Made by a program: the position numbers and the translations under genes | Shown: piece after piece, positions 8,699-18,235 of the stretch | Numbering within the stretch: position 1 is the first letter of the stretch | Layout of the letters: each line of letters opens with the position of its first letter | The notes under the pieces: generated by a model | What the model was told of the DNA's origin: nothing | Database searches by the model: none | What the model saw: the letters and a program-made list of their open reading frames with translations, nothing else | NCBI RefSeq assembly: GCF_001895265.1 | Contig: NZ_CP016796.1 | Coordinates: 620,001 to 684,000 of the forward strand | From: Francisella uliginis | Lineage (GTDB): Bacteria > Pseudomonadota > Gammaproteobacteria > Francisellales > Francisellaceae | Reading direction: 5' to 3' | DNA length: 64,000 nucleotides

Positions 8699-9934
8699 AT
8701 GGTTGAAGAATATTATTCAATTGCACAGGTTGCGGACATACTTGGGGTTTCTAAAGAAACTTTAAGGCGTTGGGATAACAATGGGAAACTGATTCCTGAA
8801 AGACATCATAATAATAATTATAGAGTTTATCATCGGTCTCAAATAGAGGGTTTTGAACAAGGGCAAATTTTTTTTAATGATAATTGGAATAAAGAAAACA
8901 AAATAGTGCCAAAAAAGAAATATAAATTAATAGAGCTTTTTGCAGGAGCTGGAGGCCTTGCTTTAGGTTTTGAAAAATCAGGTTTTGATTCTGTACTTTT
9001 AAATGAAATCGATAAACATGCCTGTAATACTTTAAAAAAGAATAGACCTAATTGGAATGTTATTCAAAGTGATATATGTAACATTGATTTTACAAAATAT
9101 AGAAATGAGGTCGATATTATTTCAGGAGGATTTCCATGTCAGGCATTTTCATATGCTGGAAAAAAATTAGGCTTCGAAGATGTCAGAGGTACTTTGTTTT
9201 TTGAATTTGCAAGAGCTGTAAAAGAAGTTAATCCCAAAGTAATAGTAGCAGAGAATGTGCGAGGGCTTCTAAAACATGATAATGGTAAAACCTTAGCATC
9301 AATTTCTAATATTATTGATGAAATTGGTTATAAGTTAGTTAATCCAAGAGTTTTGAAAGCTATCTTTTATAGAGTTCCTCAAAAAAGAGAAAGGTTATTT
9401 TTTATAGCGATTAGAAAAGATATTGCTTCAAAAGTTAATTTTAAATGGCCATCTCCATATCCTAAAATCATGACGATGAGAGATGCATTAAAAAAAGGAG
9501 CATTGTTTGACAAAGATGTTCCTGACTCTTTAGGTCAAAAATACCCTTTAGTTAAAGAAAAAATTTTATCTCAAGTACCTCAGGGAGGGTATTGGAAGGA
9601 TTTGCCTGATCATTTACAACGTGAATATATGAAGAAGAGTTATTTCCTTGGAGGAGGTAAAACTGGTATGGCAAGAAGATTATCTTGGAGTGAGCCAAGT
9701 TTAACTCTTACATGTGCGCCAGCACAAAAGCAAACGGAAAGATGTCATCCTGAAGAAACTCGACCATTGACAATAAGAGAATATGCTAGAATTCAAACTT
9801 TTCCTGATGATTGGATGTTTACAGGTCCAATTACTGCTCAATATAAACAAATAGGAAATGCTGTTCCTGTAAATTTGGCACATGCTATAGGAAGATCATT
9901 AATCGCATTATTAAATGATATAGAAGACATATAA
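8699..9934 (+). CDS. DNA (cytosine-5) methyltransferase with N-terminal MerR-type HTH
   Basis: A 411-residue fusion protein. Residues 4-55 form a MerR/excisionase-like helix-turn-helix (YYSIAQVADILGVSKETLRRW, then YRVYHRSQIE). From residue 75 comes a complete m5C methyltransferase: motif I FAGAGGLALGFE (81-92), motif IV GGFPCQAFS with catalytic Cys147, motif VI ENV (185-187), motif VIII PQKRERLFF, a target-recognition region at about 250-350, and motif X with IGNAVPVNLAHAIG. It protects host sites from the adjacent endonuclease. The HTH domain probably binds the operon's own promoter and represses it, as known for other methyltransferases with added HTH domains; that is inference. Identification as a methyltransferase is very secure. 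Confidence 0.95.
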   Translation: MVEEYYSIAQVADILGVSKETLRRWDNNGKLIPERHHNNNYRVYHRSQIEGFEQGQIFFNDNWNKENKIVPKKKYKLIELFAGAGGLALGFEKSGFDSVLLNEIDKHACNTLKKNRPNWNVIQSDICNIDFTKYRNEVDIISGGFPCQAFSYAGKKLGFEDVRGTLFFEFARAVKEVNPKVIVAENVRGLLKHDNGKTLASISNIIDEIGYKLVNPRVLKAIFYRVPQKRERLFFIAIRKDIASKVNFKWPSPYPKIMTMRDALKKGALFDKDVPDSLGQKYPLVKEKILSQVPQGGYWKDLPDHLQREYMKKSYFLGGGKTGMARRLSWSEPSLTLTCAPAQKQTERCHPEETRPLTIREYARIQTFPDDWMFTGPITAQYKQIGNAVPVNLAHAIGRSLIALLNDIEDI

Positions 9935-9936
9935 AA

Positions 9937-10857
9937 TTACAGAATTAGCCTAGCTTGTTTCTTAATAGGCTCAAGCATATTATCAGTCCAAACCCAGTAA
10001 TAAACTGGTTCGCTACCTTTAAAACTAGCTACATAGTGATTATCTTGGTTATCAATAGCATGAATAGTTAATTCATCTAAATATCCAGTTTTTAGATGAC
10101 GCAAGTCTTTAGCTGCTTCTAATACAGCGTCTTTTACAGACATTCCCATTTTCATATATAAAACTACAGATCTAGCAGTGCTACAGCGAATAGCCATCTC
10201 ACCAGTGTGAGTACAAGCACAAGCACCATATCTAGAGTCAGCATATGACCCAGCACCGATAATTGGACTATCTCCTAATCTACCAGGATAGCGCCAAGCC
10301 CAACCAGAAGTACTTGTTGCTGATGATATAGTATTGTTGTGGTCTTTTGATAAATATACAGTAGTATCAAAGACTTTCTCAGGGTCTATAGCAAACTTAC
10401 TTAGCTCAATTAATGGGATATTTGGAAAGTTAGCTTTTTGTTTAGCTGTTAAATGTTTATCCAAATGTTCTTGCCATACTTTTTTGATTTCAGGTAGCAG
10501 ATTATCAATTTTTGTAGCATTGATTTCATTAGCAAATTTATTGGCACCTTCACCAACTAATATCTCATGATGTAATCTTTGCATAACTTCATAAGCAACT
10601 TCAACAGCATTAGCATAACCCTTGAGAGCACCAATAGAGCCTGTACGTAGATCATCACCATCCATTACAGAAGCATCTAGAGTTACATTACCTAAGATAT
10701 CAGGCCAAGATCCTCTACCAACTGTTTTGATTGTTGTATCATTCTCTACAAGTTTAATACCTTCAATTATAGATCTAAGACCATTTTCTTTATTTTGGAG
10801 TCGTTTAAAAGCTTCAGGTACGCCACTACGACCTTCATCATTCGCAATTAGAATCAT
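9937..10857 (-). CDS. N4-(beta-N-acetylglucosaminyl)-L-asparaginase family hydrolase
   Basis: An Ntn-hydrolase of the glycosylasparaginase/isoaspartyl peptidase family (peptidase family T2), 306 residues. The protein is made as a precursor that cleaves itself before a threonine, which becomes the nucleophile. Here that residue is most likely Thr176 in DHNNTISSATSTSGW. The downstream substrate-binding signature GRLGDSPIIGAGSYAD is intact and closer to aspartylglucosaminidase than to the plant-type asparaginases. The N-terminus has no signal peptide, so it should act in the cytoplasm. It follows the POT peptide transporter gene by 2 bases and must be cotranscribed with it, suggesting uptake then hydrolysis of peptide- or glycan-linked asparagine. 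Substrate is inferred. Confidence 0.87.
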   Translation of the reverse strand: MILIANDEGRSGVPEAFKRLQNKENGLRSIIEGIKLVENDTTIKTVGRGSWPDILGNVTLDASVMDGDDLRTGSIGALKGYANAVEVAYEVMQRLHHEILVGEGANKFANEINATKIDNLLPEIKKVWQEHLDKHLTAKQKANFPNIPLIELSKFAIDPEKVFDTTVYLSKDHNNTISSATSTSGWAWRYPGRLGDSPIIGAGSYADSRYGACACTHTGEMAIRCSTARSVVLYMKMGMSVKDAVLEAAKDLRHLKTGYLDELTIHAIDNQDNHYVASFKGSEPVYYWVWTDNMLEPIKKQARLIL

Positions 10858-10859
10858 TT

Positions 10860-12305
10860 TTATACCCTAAGTTTAGTAAGTTTCTTTAATATTGGAGTTA
10901 ATGCAAACAATATAACAGCCATAATAATTGCTGCAATAAAAAGTTTAAAGTATCCAGATGCAAAACTGCTAGCAGGTGTATTTTTTGTAACAGCAATATG
11001 TGAGCTTATTACGCCACCAAAAAACCCTGCATAAGCGCTAATTGTCCACCATACTCCCATCATTGTTGACTTTAGATGCTCTGGAGCTAGTCGAGTAACA
11101 AGTGCTAAACCAACAGGTGAGATACAGAGTTCACCAAATACTAGCATTAAGTAGCATAGCAATAGCCATATCACATTAGCATGTCCAGTCTGAGCGGCTA
11201 TTGATCCAGCTGTGCTTAAAAAGAAAAAACATAACGCTAGAAAGACTAAACTAAAAACAAACTTTAATTCATCAGATGGTTCTTTTTTATACTGACCTAA
11301 CTTTTGCCATAGAACACCAAAGAAAGGATTGATAATTACCAATAATGTTAGTTGAGTTGCCATAAGTGTAGTAACAGGCATATCAAAACCTAAAATATGT
11401 AGATCAATATTACTCTTTATAAATAAAGGTATACTGATAGAGGTTTGATTACTTAGTGACCAGTAAAATAGCATAAATATTGAAAGTATCAATAAGATCG
11501 CGATGTTAGTTTTTTGAGCTTTTCCAAGTGATTTCCATAGAGAGATTAGATAAACTAATAAAACTATTCCTGATAGTGAAATTATCACCATTGATTCTGT
11601 TGGATGAGCTATCAGATAAGCAAAAACACATGCTGAAATTATTACAAATAATATTATGGTATACCAAACATTTAAGCCTAAGAATAAATTCTTTTTCATA
11701 ATTTCAAAGTTAGGCTCATCACAGCTTTTAGGGAAATGCTTTTTACCAAGTTCAAAACATATTAATCCAAGTCCCATACCAAAAGCAGCTAAACTAAAAC
11801 CATAATGCCAGCCAATTTTTTCACCAACAAAACCAACAACAAAGGTTGCTATTACAGATCCAATATTTATACCCGTGTAAAAATAAGCAAAACCACTATT
11901 ACGTAGAGCCTCTCTATCATCATAGAGTCTACCAACCATTGTTGAAACATTAGATTTGAAAAAACCAGTTCCAGCGGATATGCATCCTAAACCTAAAAAT
12001 AAAGCTATATCACTAGATCCTGACAGTGCCATAATTATATGCCCAGATATAATCGAGATACCGCCTATTAGTACACAGCGTCTATAGCCTATTATTCTAT
12101 CGGCTAATATGCCGCCAACAGCTGTGGTAATATAAAGAAAAGTTACATAACTACCAAATATCAAAGCAGCATTAGCTTCTGTGAAGTTTAATCTTTGAGT
12201 CATATATAGGATTAAAATTGCTGATAATCCATAGAAACTAAAGCGTTCCCACATTTCTGCGAAAAATAAAAATTTGAGTCCTTTAGGATGTTTTAGAGAT
12301 TCCAT
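10860..12305 (-). CDS. POT/PTR family proton-dependent oligopeptide transporter
   Basis: A 481-residue permease with 12-14 hydrophobic segments. The PTR family signature FFAEMWERFSFYGL (an ExxERFxYYG match) is at residues 14-27, and the second signature FAYFYTGINIGS is also present. These proteins import di- and tripeptides with protons (compare DtpA/B/C). It is the first gene of a two-gene unit with the aspartylglucosaminidase-type hydrolase. The closeness of the two genes suggests that the imported substrate is a peptide or an aspartyl- or asparaginyl-linked compound that the second enzyme cleaves. Family assignment is firm; substrate preference is not known. Confidence 0.93.
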   Translation of the reverse strand: MESLKHPKGLKFLFFAEMWERFSFYGLSAILILYMTQRLNFTEANAALIFGSYVTFLYITTAVGGILADRIIGYRRCVLIGGISIISGHIIMALSGSSDIALFLGLGCISAGTGFFKSNVSTMVGRLYDDREALRNSGFAYFYTGINIGSVIATFVVGFVGEKIGWHYGFSLAAFGMGLGLICFELGKKHFPKSCDEPNFEIMKKNLFLGLNVWYTIILFVIISACVFAYLIAHPTESMVIISLSGIVLLVYLISLWKSLGKAQKTNIAILLILSIFMLFYWSLSNQTSISIPLFIKSNIDLHILGFDMPVTTLMATQLTLLVIINPFFGVLWQKLGQYKKEPSDELKFVFSLVFLALCFFFLSTAGSIAAQTGHANVIWLLLCYLMLVFGELCISPVGLALVTRLAPEHLKSTMMGVWWTISAYAGFFGGVISSHIAVTKNTPASSFASGYFKLFIAAIIMAVILFALTPILKKLTKLRV

Positions 12306-12380
12306 TTTATGATTTAAAATAAAAAACAGTAAAATTCATTCTATCCAAACTTTTTTTGTAAGTCATTATTAATTTAGCAT

Positions 12381-12409
12381 TTGAGGTCTGTAAATTTAAG
12401 GCATATAAT
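12381..12409 (+). promoter_or_regulatory. Sigma-70-type promoter for the GFA-family gene
   Basis: TTGAGG (12381-12386) and a perfect TATAAT (12404-12409) are separated by 17 bases and stand about 40 bases upstream of the ATG at 12448. Confidence 0.6.
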
Positions 12410-12447
12410 CAATCAAATATCTATATAAATTATTTGGATTTGAATGT

Positions 12448-12852
12448 ATGAGTGTTAAAGGATCATGCTTGTGTGATAATGTGAATTTTGAAATTGAAGG
12501 TGACTTTGAGAGCTTTTTCTTATGTCATTGCTCTTATTGTCGTAAAGACACTGGATCAGCCCATGGAGCTAATCTTTTCTCAAAAAATGCAAAATTAAAA
12601 TGGAACTCTGGTCAGGAGTTAGTTAAAAACTTTAAGCTACCAGCAACTAGACATACAAAGAGTTTTTGTAGTGAATGTGGCTCTGCGATGCCTATTGAAG
12701 TGCCTGAATTAGGTTTAGTTGTTGTCCCGGCTGGAAGCTTAGATGATGAGATATCAATTAAGCCAACAGCACATATTTTTACAGCAAGTAAGGCTAATTG
12801 GGAAAATGATTTAGATAAAGTGCATAGCTTTGAGGCTTTTCCTCAAGCTTAG
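12448..12852 (+). CDS. GFA family (glutathione-dependent formaldehyde-activating/CENP-V) protein
   Basis: A 134-residue zinc-binding protein of the GFA/CENP-V family. The metal-binding cysteines are all present: Cys7 and Cys9, the CxCxxC group at 26, 28 and 31 (LCHCSYCRKDTGSAHG), and the C-x-x-C pair at 74 and 77 (FCSECGS). GFA itself was described as joining glutathione and formaldehyde, but most family members have no proven reaction. It is a single gene with its own promoter. It converges on the AI-2E-type permease gene downstream, with only 5 bases between the two. Confidence 0.88.
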   Translation: MSVKGSCLCDNVNFEIEGDFESFFLCHCSYCRKDTGSAHGANLFSKNAKLKWNSGQELVKNFKLPATRHTKSFCSECGSAMPIEVPELGLVVVPAGSLDDEISIKPTAHIFTASKANWENDLDKVHSFEAFPQA

Positions 12853-12857
12853 TGAAA

Positions 12858-13883
12858 CTAATATTCTTTACCATCCATTAGTTTTTCAATACCGACAAAA
12901 GCTACGTTAAATATTACAGGGCCTAAGAATATTCCAATAAAACCAAAGGCTTGGATTCCTCCCATAATACCAATTAACGAAGCTACAAAGCTAAGCTTAA
13001 CTTGTTTATTAATAATTTTTGGTTGCATAATATTGTCTGTAAAAATATTAAGTGCAAAACCAACTATCAAAATAGCAATAGCTTTTGTAGCGCCATATAT
13101 TACAAATACTGCTCCTGCCAAAAGTATATAAACAATACCAACCATAAATGGAACCATTGAAGCTATAGCAGAGATAAAGGCAAAAAGTATTGGACTTGGT
13201 ATAGATAAGATTGAGAATGTAATTCCCATAGTTACACCAACAAGCATAGCTGTTAAGAATATTGCTAAACTAACTCTGCGTGTTGTTATAATCGCAGTTG
13301 AAATAAAACTATCACTATCATGAAAGTCTTTTAAGACAACTTTTTTAAAGAATTTTTCTACAGTTGAACCACTTACTAAGAATTGATATACCAGTAATAT
13401 CGTTATTAAAAAATCTGTTAGTAAGCTAATTGAAGTAGCACCTATATATCTAATAGCAGGTAAAACCTGGCCAAGGTTAGAAATAATCTTTTCTTTATCA
13501 TGTTTAATTGCAGTTATTAGTTTATCAAAATGCTGCTGTAGATATTCGCCAATATATGGGATCTTTGCTATAGAATTACTAAGCTGCGCAAACGTTTGCG
13601 ATAAGGATTCAGAGTTTTGTAAATATGAAATAACCTCAGTAATAGCGTATGAGATTACAATTAGCATAGGAATGAAAATGCATAATAAAATCCCCATAGC
13701 TATAAGAAAGCTACTTTTATGTCTACCTATATGTTTTTCTAGATTTACTTGTAGAGGAGCAAGTATTATAGCCAAAAGGGCAGCAAATAGAATTGGATAA
13801 ATAAAAGGGTAGAGTACCCATATAATTAATGCTCCAATTAGACAAGTAATACTTAATTTTTTAATTATTGAATATGAATTCAT
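12858..13883 (-). CDS. AI-2E family transporter
   Basis: A 341-residue membrane protein of the AI-2E/PerM family (UPF0118). The hydrophobic pattern is characteristic: two or three segments at the N-terminus, a helical extracytoplasmic stretch at about 75-145, then five or more C-terminal segments, including the conserved GxxLNIFTDNIMQPKI-type block (FALNIFTDNIMQPKIINKQV) and FGFIGIFLGPV. Family members have been linked to autoinducer-2 export, sodium-proton exchange and small-molecule efflux, so the substrate is open. It is a single gene on the minus strand. Confidence 0.88.
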   Translation of the reverse strand: MNSYSIIKKLSITCLIGALIIWVLYPFIYPILFAALLAIILAPLQVNLEKHIGRHKSSFLIAMGILLCIFIPMLIVISYAITEVISYLQNSESLSQTFAQLSNSIAKIPYIGEYLQQHFDKLITAIKHDKEKIISNLGQVLPAIRYIGATSISLLTDFLITILLVYQFLVSGSTVEKFFKKVVLKDFHDSDSFISTAIITTRRVSLAIFLTAMLVGVTMGITFSILSIPSPILFAFISAIASMVPFMVGIVYILLAGAVFVIYGATKAIAILIVGFALNIFTDNIMQPKIINKQVKLSFVASLIGIMGGIQAFGFIGIFLGPVIFNVAFVGIEKLMDGKEY

Positions 13884-13961
13884 TTTTTATGCAATAATAC
13901 AATTTTTATATTTTATAAGAATAACAGTATAATAGGGCTTGTTAAACTATTAATAGCTCAA

Positions 13962-14600
13962 TTACCATTTTTCTTGGTTACCTTGAGCATTGAGAAATTT
14001 ACCTGAGTCTTTAGACGTAAGCGAGCTAATAAGCTTAGTCATAGCTGTGATACTATCTTTTACTTCTAAAGAGGCATTTTCACCTCCCATATAGGTTTTA
14101 ACCCAACCAGGACGTAGGCTTATTGTTACTATTTCTGGGTATTCGGCAGCAAAAGTTTTTGTCAACATATTTAAAGCTGCTTTAGATATACGATATGAAT
14201 AGCCAAATCCAACCTTTGTTTGTTCTATCGAGCCTGCTTGACTAGCCATGTTGATAACTATTGGATTATCAGATTTTAGTAGATTATCCTTAAAGTTATG
14301 AATAAGGTAGAATGCTCCTAAACAATTAGTTTGAAAAGCATCATTTATCCAGCTAGGGTCTGTATTTGATATACTTATTCTCTTATGATGCTCTGGATAA
14401 ACTCCTGCATTATTGATTAAGATATCGAGAGTTTTATCTTTATATTTTTGGAATAATTGTTGTTGCTCATCTGAACTAGTAACATCAAGCTTTTCTATAG
14501 TAAGATTTGTATATTTGGCAGCAAGTTTATTCAAATTGTCAGCTTTAGCTGGGTTACGGCAGGTTGCAATGACGTTAAAACTATTTAAGACTGTTGATTT
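13962..14600 (-). pseudogene. SDR-family oxidoreductase, 5'-truncated by an insertion sequence
   Basis: Most of a short-chain dehydrogenase is present. It has the NNAG motif (DILINNAGVY), the catalytic Ser in NMASQAGS, and the YxxxK pair in YSYRISKAALN, ending with the PGWVKT loop. What is missing is the N-terminal glycine-rich NAD(P)-binding loop (TGxxxGxG). Reading upstream of the TTG at 14534, the same frame stays open and still encodes SDR-like sequence (KSTVLNSFNVIATCRNPAKA). It then runs straight into the left end of the IS element at about 14600, where homology stops. About 25 residues are therefore lost, and the lost part is not found on the far side of the IS. The protein cannot bind cofactor normally and the gene is very likely dead. 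Confidence 0.8.
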
Positions 14601-15735
14601 AATCTGCCAATAAATTTATGAATTTTGTAAAATATAGCTATAACAGTAGATATTTATATTTTAACAGTTATGGATTTTTTCTTTTTAGGATTAGAAGAAT
14701 CATTAGGTAGTGATAATAAGTTTGTAAAGCTAAACAAGTTAGTTACCTTTGAAAAGTTTAGGAAAACACTTAAAGGTATCTATACTCAAGATATGACAAG
14801 GCAAGGTAGACCCGCCTATGATAGTATAATGATGTTTAAACTTTTGTTACTAGGGCAGTGGTATAGTCTAAGCGATAGAGAATTAGCATCTAGTTTAAGG
14901 CTAAGAATTGATTTCATGTATTTCACAGGTTTTACGCCAACGTCTAACTTACCTGATTATAGTACTATTAATAAGTTCAGAAACTTATTAATAGAAAAGA
15001 AAAAATATAAAAGGCTACTTAAAGAATTTAACAAACAGCTAGAAGCATTAGGCTTATCGATAAATAATGCCAAAGGTGCAATTATAGATGCTACCTTAGT
15101 TGAATCTGCAGGCAGACCTAATAAGCATATGGATAATCCAGTAGAAGATAGAAAAGAAGACAAAACCTCTATTCCTGATATTTCATATGGTAAAGATGTA
15201 GATGCAAGATGGATTAAGAAAGGTAATAAGAGTCATTATGGCTATAAAGTTTTTGCTAGTGTAGATGATAAGTATGGTTTCATACAAACAATACATACAG
15301 AGTCAGCAGAAGTCTATGAGGCTCATAGATTAGAAACAATGTTAGAAGATATTAACTGTAAACAGTTATTAGCAGATAAGGCATATGATACTGCTGCTAA
15401 TAGAGAATTACTAAAAGCTAACAAAATTAATAATCGTGTACTTAAAAAAGCAGTTAGAAATAAACCACTAACTAAGAGACAAAAATTACGAAACATTCTT
15501 ATATCTAAAGTTAGATATAAGGTTGAACAATGCTTTGGCACGATGAAAAGAAAGTTTAACTTTACTAGAGCTAGTTACTTCTCTACAGTAAAAGTAAGTG
15601 CACAAGCTTTGTTAAAAGCTATATGTTTTAACGCATTAAAAGCTGTCAATTTAATGGCTTAACTAGGATAGGTGTATTCATATCGGTACAAAATGCCGAT
15701 ATGAAACACAAAATAAGGATTTTAAAGTCAGATTT
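14601..15735 (+). mobile_element. IS5-family insertion sequence
   Basis: An insertion sequence of about 1.13 kb containing one transposase gene. Its probable ends are imperfect terminal inverted repeats: AATCTGCC at 14601-14608, extending inwards with about 17 of 23 matches to the complement of the sequence ending near 15735 (CAGATTT at 15729-15735). A perfect 10-base stem (TTCATATCGG and its complement, 15677-15705) lies between the transposase stop and the right end and may act as a transcription stop. The left end interrupts the SDR gene. Exact ends and target duplication cannot be fixed from one copy. Confidence 0.7.
14670..15662 (+). CDS. IS5-family transposase
   Basis: A 330-residue DDE transposase. 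The N-terminal helical domain (residues about 20-125) contains the TRQGRPAYDSIMMFKLLLL block typical of IS5/IS1031-type enzymes. The catalytic triad is likely Asp140 (GAIIDATLVES), Asp236 (LLADKAYDT) and Glu286. The last lies in a perfect R-(3)-E-(6)-K signature (RYKVEQCFGTMK). The frame is intact from ATG to TAA, so the element could still be active. No Shine-Dalgarno sequence is obvious before the start, which is common in insertion sequences. Confidence 0.93.
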   Translation: MDFFFLGLEESLGSDNKFVKLNKLVTFEKFRKTLKGIYTQDMTRQGRPAYDSIMMFKLLLLGQWYSLSDRELASSLRLRIDFMYFTGFTPTSNLPDYSTINKFRNLLIEKKKYKRLLKEFNKQLEALGLSINNAKGAIIDATLVESAGRPNKHMDNPVEDRKEDKTSIPDISYGKDVDARWIKKGNKSHYGYKVFASVDDKYGFIQTIHTESAEVYEAHRLETMLEDINCKQLLADKAYDTAANRELLKANKINNRVLKKAVRNKPLTKRQKLRNILISKVRYKVEQCFGTMKRKFNFTRASYFSTVKVSAQALLKAICFNALKAVNLMA

Positions 15736-15784
15736 CTCTAAAAATACTCAAGATTAAGAGACATGAAAAAGGTCTTAGATTAAC

Positions 15785-16054
15785 TCAACAGCCTTTCATA
15801 GCTCCACCAACGACTCCTCCCAGCAAACCTACAGGTATCATCAAAATAGTTCCTACACCTATACCAACTACTGAGATAGGGCTCATAAGAGTAGTTGATA
15901 TTGTATTGCAGTCTTTTTTTTGCTTATGACTTTTGTTTTTTAATATTTTTGGTACTGGGTGATTTATATTTTTATTTTCTGACAAACAATATCCTATATT
16001 GGTAGTTAGGAGTAGTGTTGTAAGACTAAAAAATAAGATTACCTTTTTAATCAT
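15785..16054 (-). CDS. Small secreted or membrane protein with glycine-zipper tail
   Basis: An 89-residue protein, not recognised. It starts with a signal peptide (MIKKVILFFSLTTLLLTTNIGYC), followed by a polar Lys/Asn-rich middle part. It ends in a hydrophobic, glycine-rich segment (GIGVGTILMIPVGLLGGVVGG) resembling a glycine-zipper membrane anchor. The Cys at the end of the signal peptide is preceded by IGY, a poor lipobox. It lies between the IS element and sucD, on the strand of sucCD but with a gap of about 110 bases. Its location is probably the envelope; its role is unknown. Confidence 0.6.
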   Translation of the reverse strand: MIKKVILFFSLTTLLLTTNIGYCLSENKNINHPVPKILKNKSHKQKKDCNTISTTLMSPISVVGIGVGTILMIPVGLLGGVVGGAMKGC

Positions 16055-16167
16055 AATTCACTAATTAATAACTTTATATTAAGTTATATTATCATTTTAA
16101 ATTAGATTTTTGAAAATTATGAAATTGAAATATAAATAAAAGAAAAAATTATTTAGAAAATAAAAAA

Positions 16168-17040
16168 TTACCAACCAGTAACTTCTTTAAGCTTAGAACC
16201 TAACTCTGCAGGTGATCTAGTATAAGCAATACCAGCAGCTTCAAATGCAGCGAATTTTTCATCAGCTGTACCTTTACCACCAGAAATGATCGCGCCAGCA
16301 TGACCCATACGCTTTCCTGGAGGAGCTGTAACACCAGCAATATACCCGATAACTGGCTTAGTTACATTATCTTTAATGTATTCAGCAGCTTCTTCTTCAG
16401 CTGTACCACCAATCTCACCGATTAGGATTATAGCTTCTGTTTGAGGGTCGTTTTCTAGAAGTTTTAAAGCTTCGATTTGGTTCATACCAGGGATTGGGTC
16501 GCCACCTATACCGATACAAGTAGATTGACCAAAACCTAACTTAGTAGTTTGAGCAACTGCTTCATAAGTCAAAGTACCAGAACGAGAGATGATACCAACT
16601 CTACCAGGTTGGTGAATATGACCAGGCATAATACCAATTTTACATTCACCTGGAGTGATAACGCCAGGACAGTTAGGACCAACTACTTGTACATCTTTAC
16701 CTTTTAAGTATTCTTTAACTACTAGCATATCTAGAGTTGGAACACCTTCAGTAATGATTACAACTAGTTTAACACCAGCATCAATCGCTTCGATTGCTGA
16801 ATCTTTTACAAATGGAGCTGGTACATAGATTACAGATGCATCAGCACCAGTAGCTTTTACAGCTTCTTCCATTGTATTGAAAACTGGTCTATCTAGGTGA
16901 GTCTGACCACCTTTACCAGGAGTTACACCACCTACGATGTTTGTACCATAAGCAATAGCTTGCTCTGAGTGGAAAGTACCGTTTTTACCAGTAAAACCTT
17001 GTACTAGAACTTTTGTATTTTTATCAATTAATACGCTCAT
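16168..17040 (-). CDS. sucD: Succinate-CoA ligase, alpha subunit
   Basis: The alpha subunit of succinyl-CoA synthetase (TCA cycle: succinyl-CoA plus ADP/GDP and phosphate to succinate, CoA and ATP/GTP). At 290 residues it is full length. The CoA-binding Rossmann domain opens with [17 protein letters not shown]. The phosphohistidine is in the GHAGAI motif ([17 protein letters not shown]). It follows sucC after a 31-base gap in the usual sucCD order. Confidence 0.98.
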   Translation of the reverse strand: MSVLIDKNTKVLVQGFTGKNGTFHSEQAIAYGTNIVGGVTPGKGGQTHLDRPVFNTMEEAVKATGADASVIYVPAPFVKDSAIEAIDAGVKLVVIITEGVPTLDMLVVKEYLKGKDVQVVGPNCPGVITPGECKIGIMPGHIHQPGRVGIISRSGTLTYEAVAQTTKLGFGQSTCIGIGGDPIPGMNQIEALKLLENDPQTEAIILIGEIGGTAEEEAAEYIKDNVTKPVIGYIAGVTAPPGKRMGHAGAIISGGKGTADEKFAAFEAAGIAYTRSPAELGSKLKEVTGW

Positions 17041-17071
17041 TATTTAATATCCTTTTAACTGTTTTAATTTA

Positions 17072-18235
17072 TTAACCTAGTGATTTCACAACTTTATCAG
17101 CAGCATCAGCTAAACCATCAGCAGGGATAAGTTTTAAACCTGAATCAGATAGGATCTTAGCACCTTTTTCTGCATTGTTACCTTCTAGACGAACAACTAC
17201 TGGTACAGTTACATTTACTTCTTTAACAGCTTCGATAATTGCTTCAGCGATCATATCACAACGAACGATACCACCGAAGATGTTAATTAAAACAGCTTTT
17301 ACATTCTCATCATCTAGGATTAGTTTGAAAGCTTCGATTACTCTTTCTTTAGTAGCTCCACCACCAACATCTAGGAAGTTAGCTGGCTTACCACCGTATA
17401 ATTGGATGATATCCATAGTAGCCATCGCTAGACCAGCACCGTTTACCATACAACCGATGTTACCTTCAAGAGCTACATAGTTTAGCTCATGCTCAGAAGC
17501 TTTAAGTTCTTTAGCATTTTCTTGAGATTTATCTCTTAGAGCTAACAGCTTAGGGTGTCTATAAAGAGCGTTTGAATCAAGGTTAATTTTACCATCAACA
17601 CAAACGATATCACCGTTTTCTCTTACAGCAAGAGGGTTGATCTCAAATAATGCAAAATCACATTCTACAAATGCCTTGTAAGCACCTAGCATAGTTTTAA
17701 CGAAATCGTTGATTTGCTTGCCTTTTAGACCAAGTTTGAAAGCTACTTCACGAGCTTGGAATGGTTGAAGACCAACTAATGGATCAACTTCCACTTTAAG
17801 GATTTTTTCTGGAGTGTTATGAGCTACTTCTTCAATATCTACACCACCTTCAGTTGATGCCATGAAAGTAACTTTACGGCTTGATCTGTCAACTACAGCA
17901 CCTAAGTATAATTCATTAGTTACAGGGTATACATCTTCAAATATACCAACAGCATTTACAGGTTGGCCTTCTGCGTCTGTTTGGAATGTAACAAGATTTG
18001 TTCCGATAAGACTTTCTGCTACCTCACGAGCTTCTTGAGATGATTTAACAACTTTTACACCACCAGCTTTACCACGACCACCAGCATGTACCTGAGCTTT
18101 GACAACTGCAAATTTGCTACCCATTTGGTCAAATGCTTGAGCAGCTTCATTTGGATTATGAGCTACGATACCTTTTTGAACTTTTAGACCATAACTTTCT
18201 AAAAGATCCTTAGCTTGATATTCATGTAAGTTCAT
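17072..18235 (-). CDS. sucC: Succinate-CoA ligase [ADP-forming], beta subunit
   Basis: The beta subunit of succinyl-CoA synthetase, 387 residues. It has an N-terminal ATP-grasp domain ([17 protein letters not shown], then [16 protein letters not shown]) and a C-terminal CoA-ligase domain ([25 protein letters not shown]) that meets the alpha subunit. It is first in the sucCD unit. In many proteobacteria sucCD follow sucAB and the sdh genes; here they stand alone, with a 375-base gap before the divergent neighbour. Confidence 0.98.
   Translation of the reverse strand: MNLHEYQAKDLLESYGLKVQKGIVAHNPNEAAQAFDQMGSKFAVVKAQVHAGGRGKAGGVKVVKSSQEAREVAESLIGTNLVTFQTDAEGQPVNAVGIFEDVYPVTNELYLGAVVDRSSRKVTFMASTEGGVDIEEVAHNTPEKILKVEVDPLVGLQPFQAREVAFKLGLKGKQINDFVKTMLGAYKAFVECDFALFEINPLAVRENGDIVCVDGKINLDSNALYRHPKLLALRDKSQENAKELKASEHELNYVALEGNIGCMVNGAGLAMATMDIIQLYGGKPANFLDVGGGATKERVIEAFKLILDDENVKAVLINIFGGIVRCDMIAEAIIEAVKEVNVTVPVVVRLEGNNAEKGAKILSDSGLKLIPADGLADAADKVVKSLG

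Noticed and set aside
14534-14534. TTG at 14534 as the real start of the SDR gene
   Set aside because: SDR-like coding continues upstream in the same frame to the IS end, and a start here would leave out the cofactor-binding loop, so it is only an open-frame artefact.
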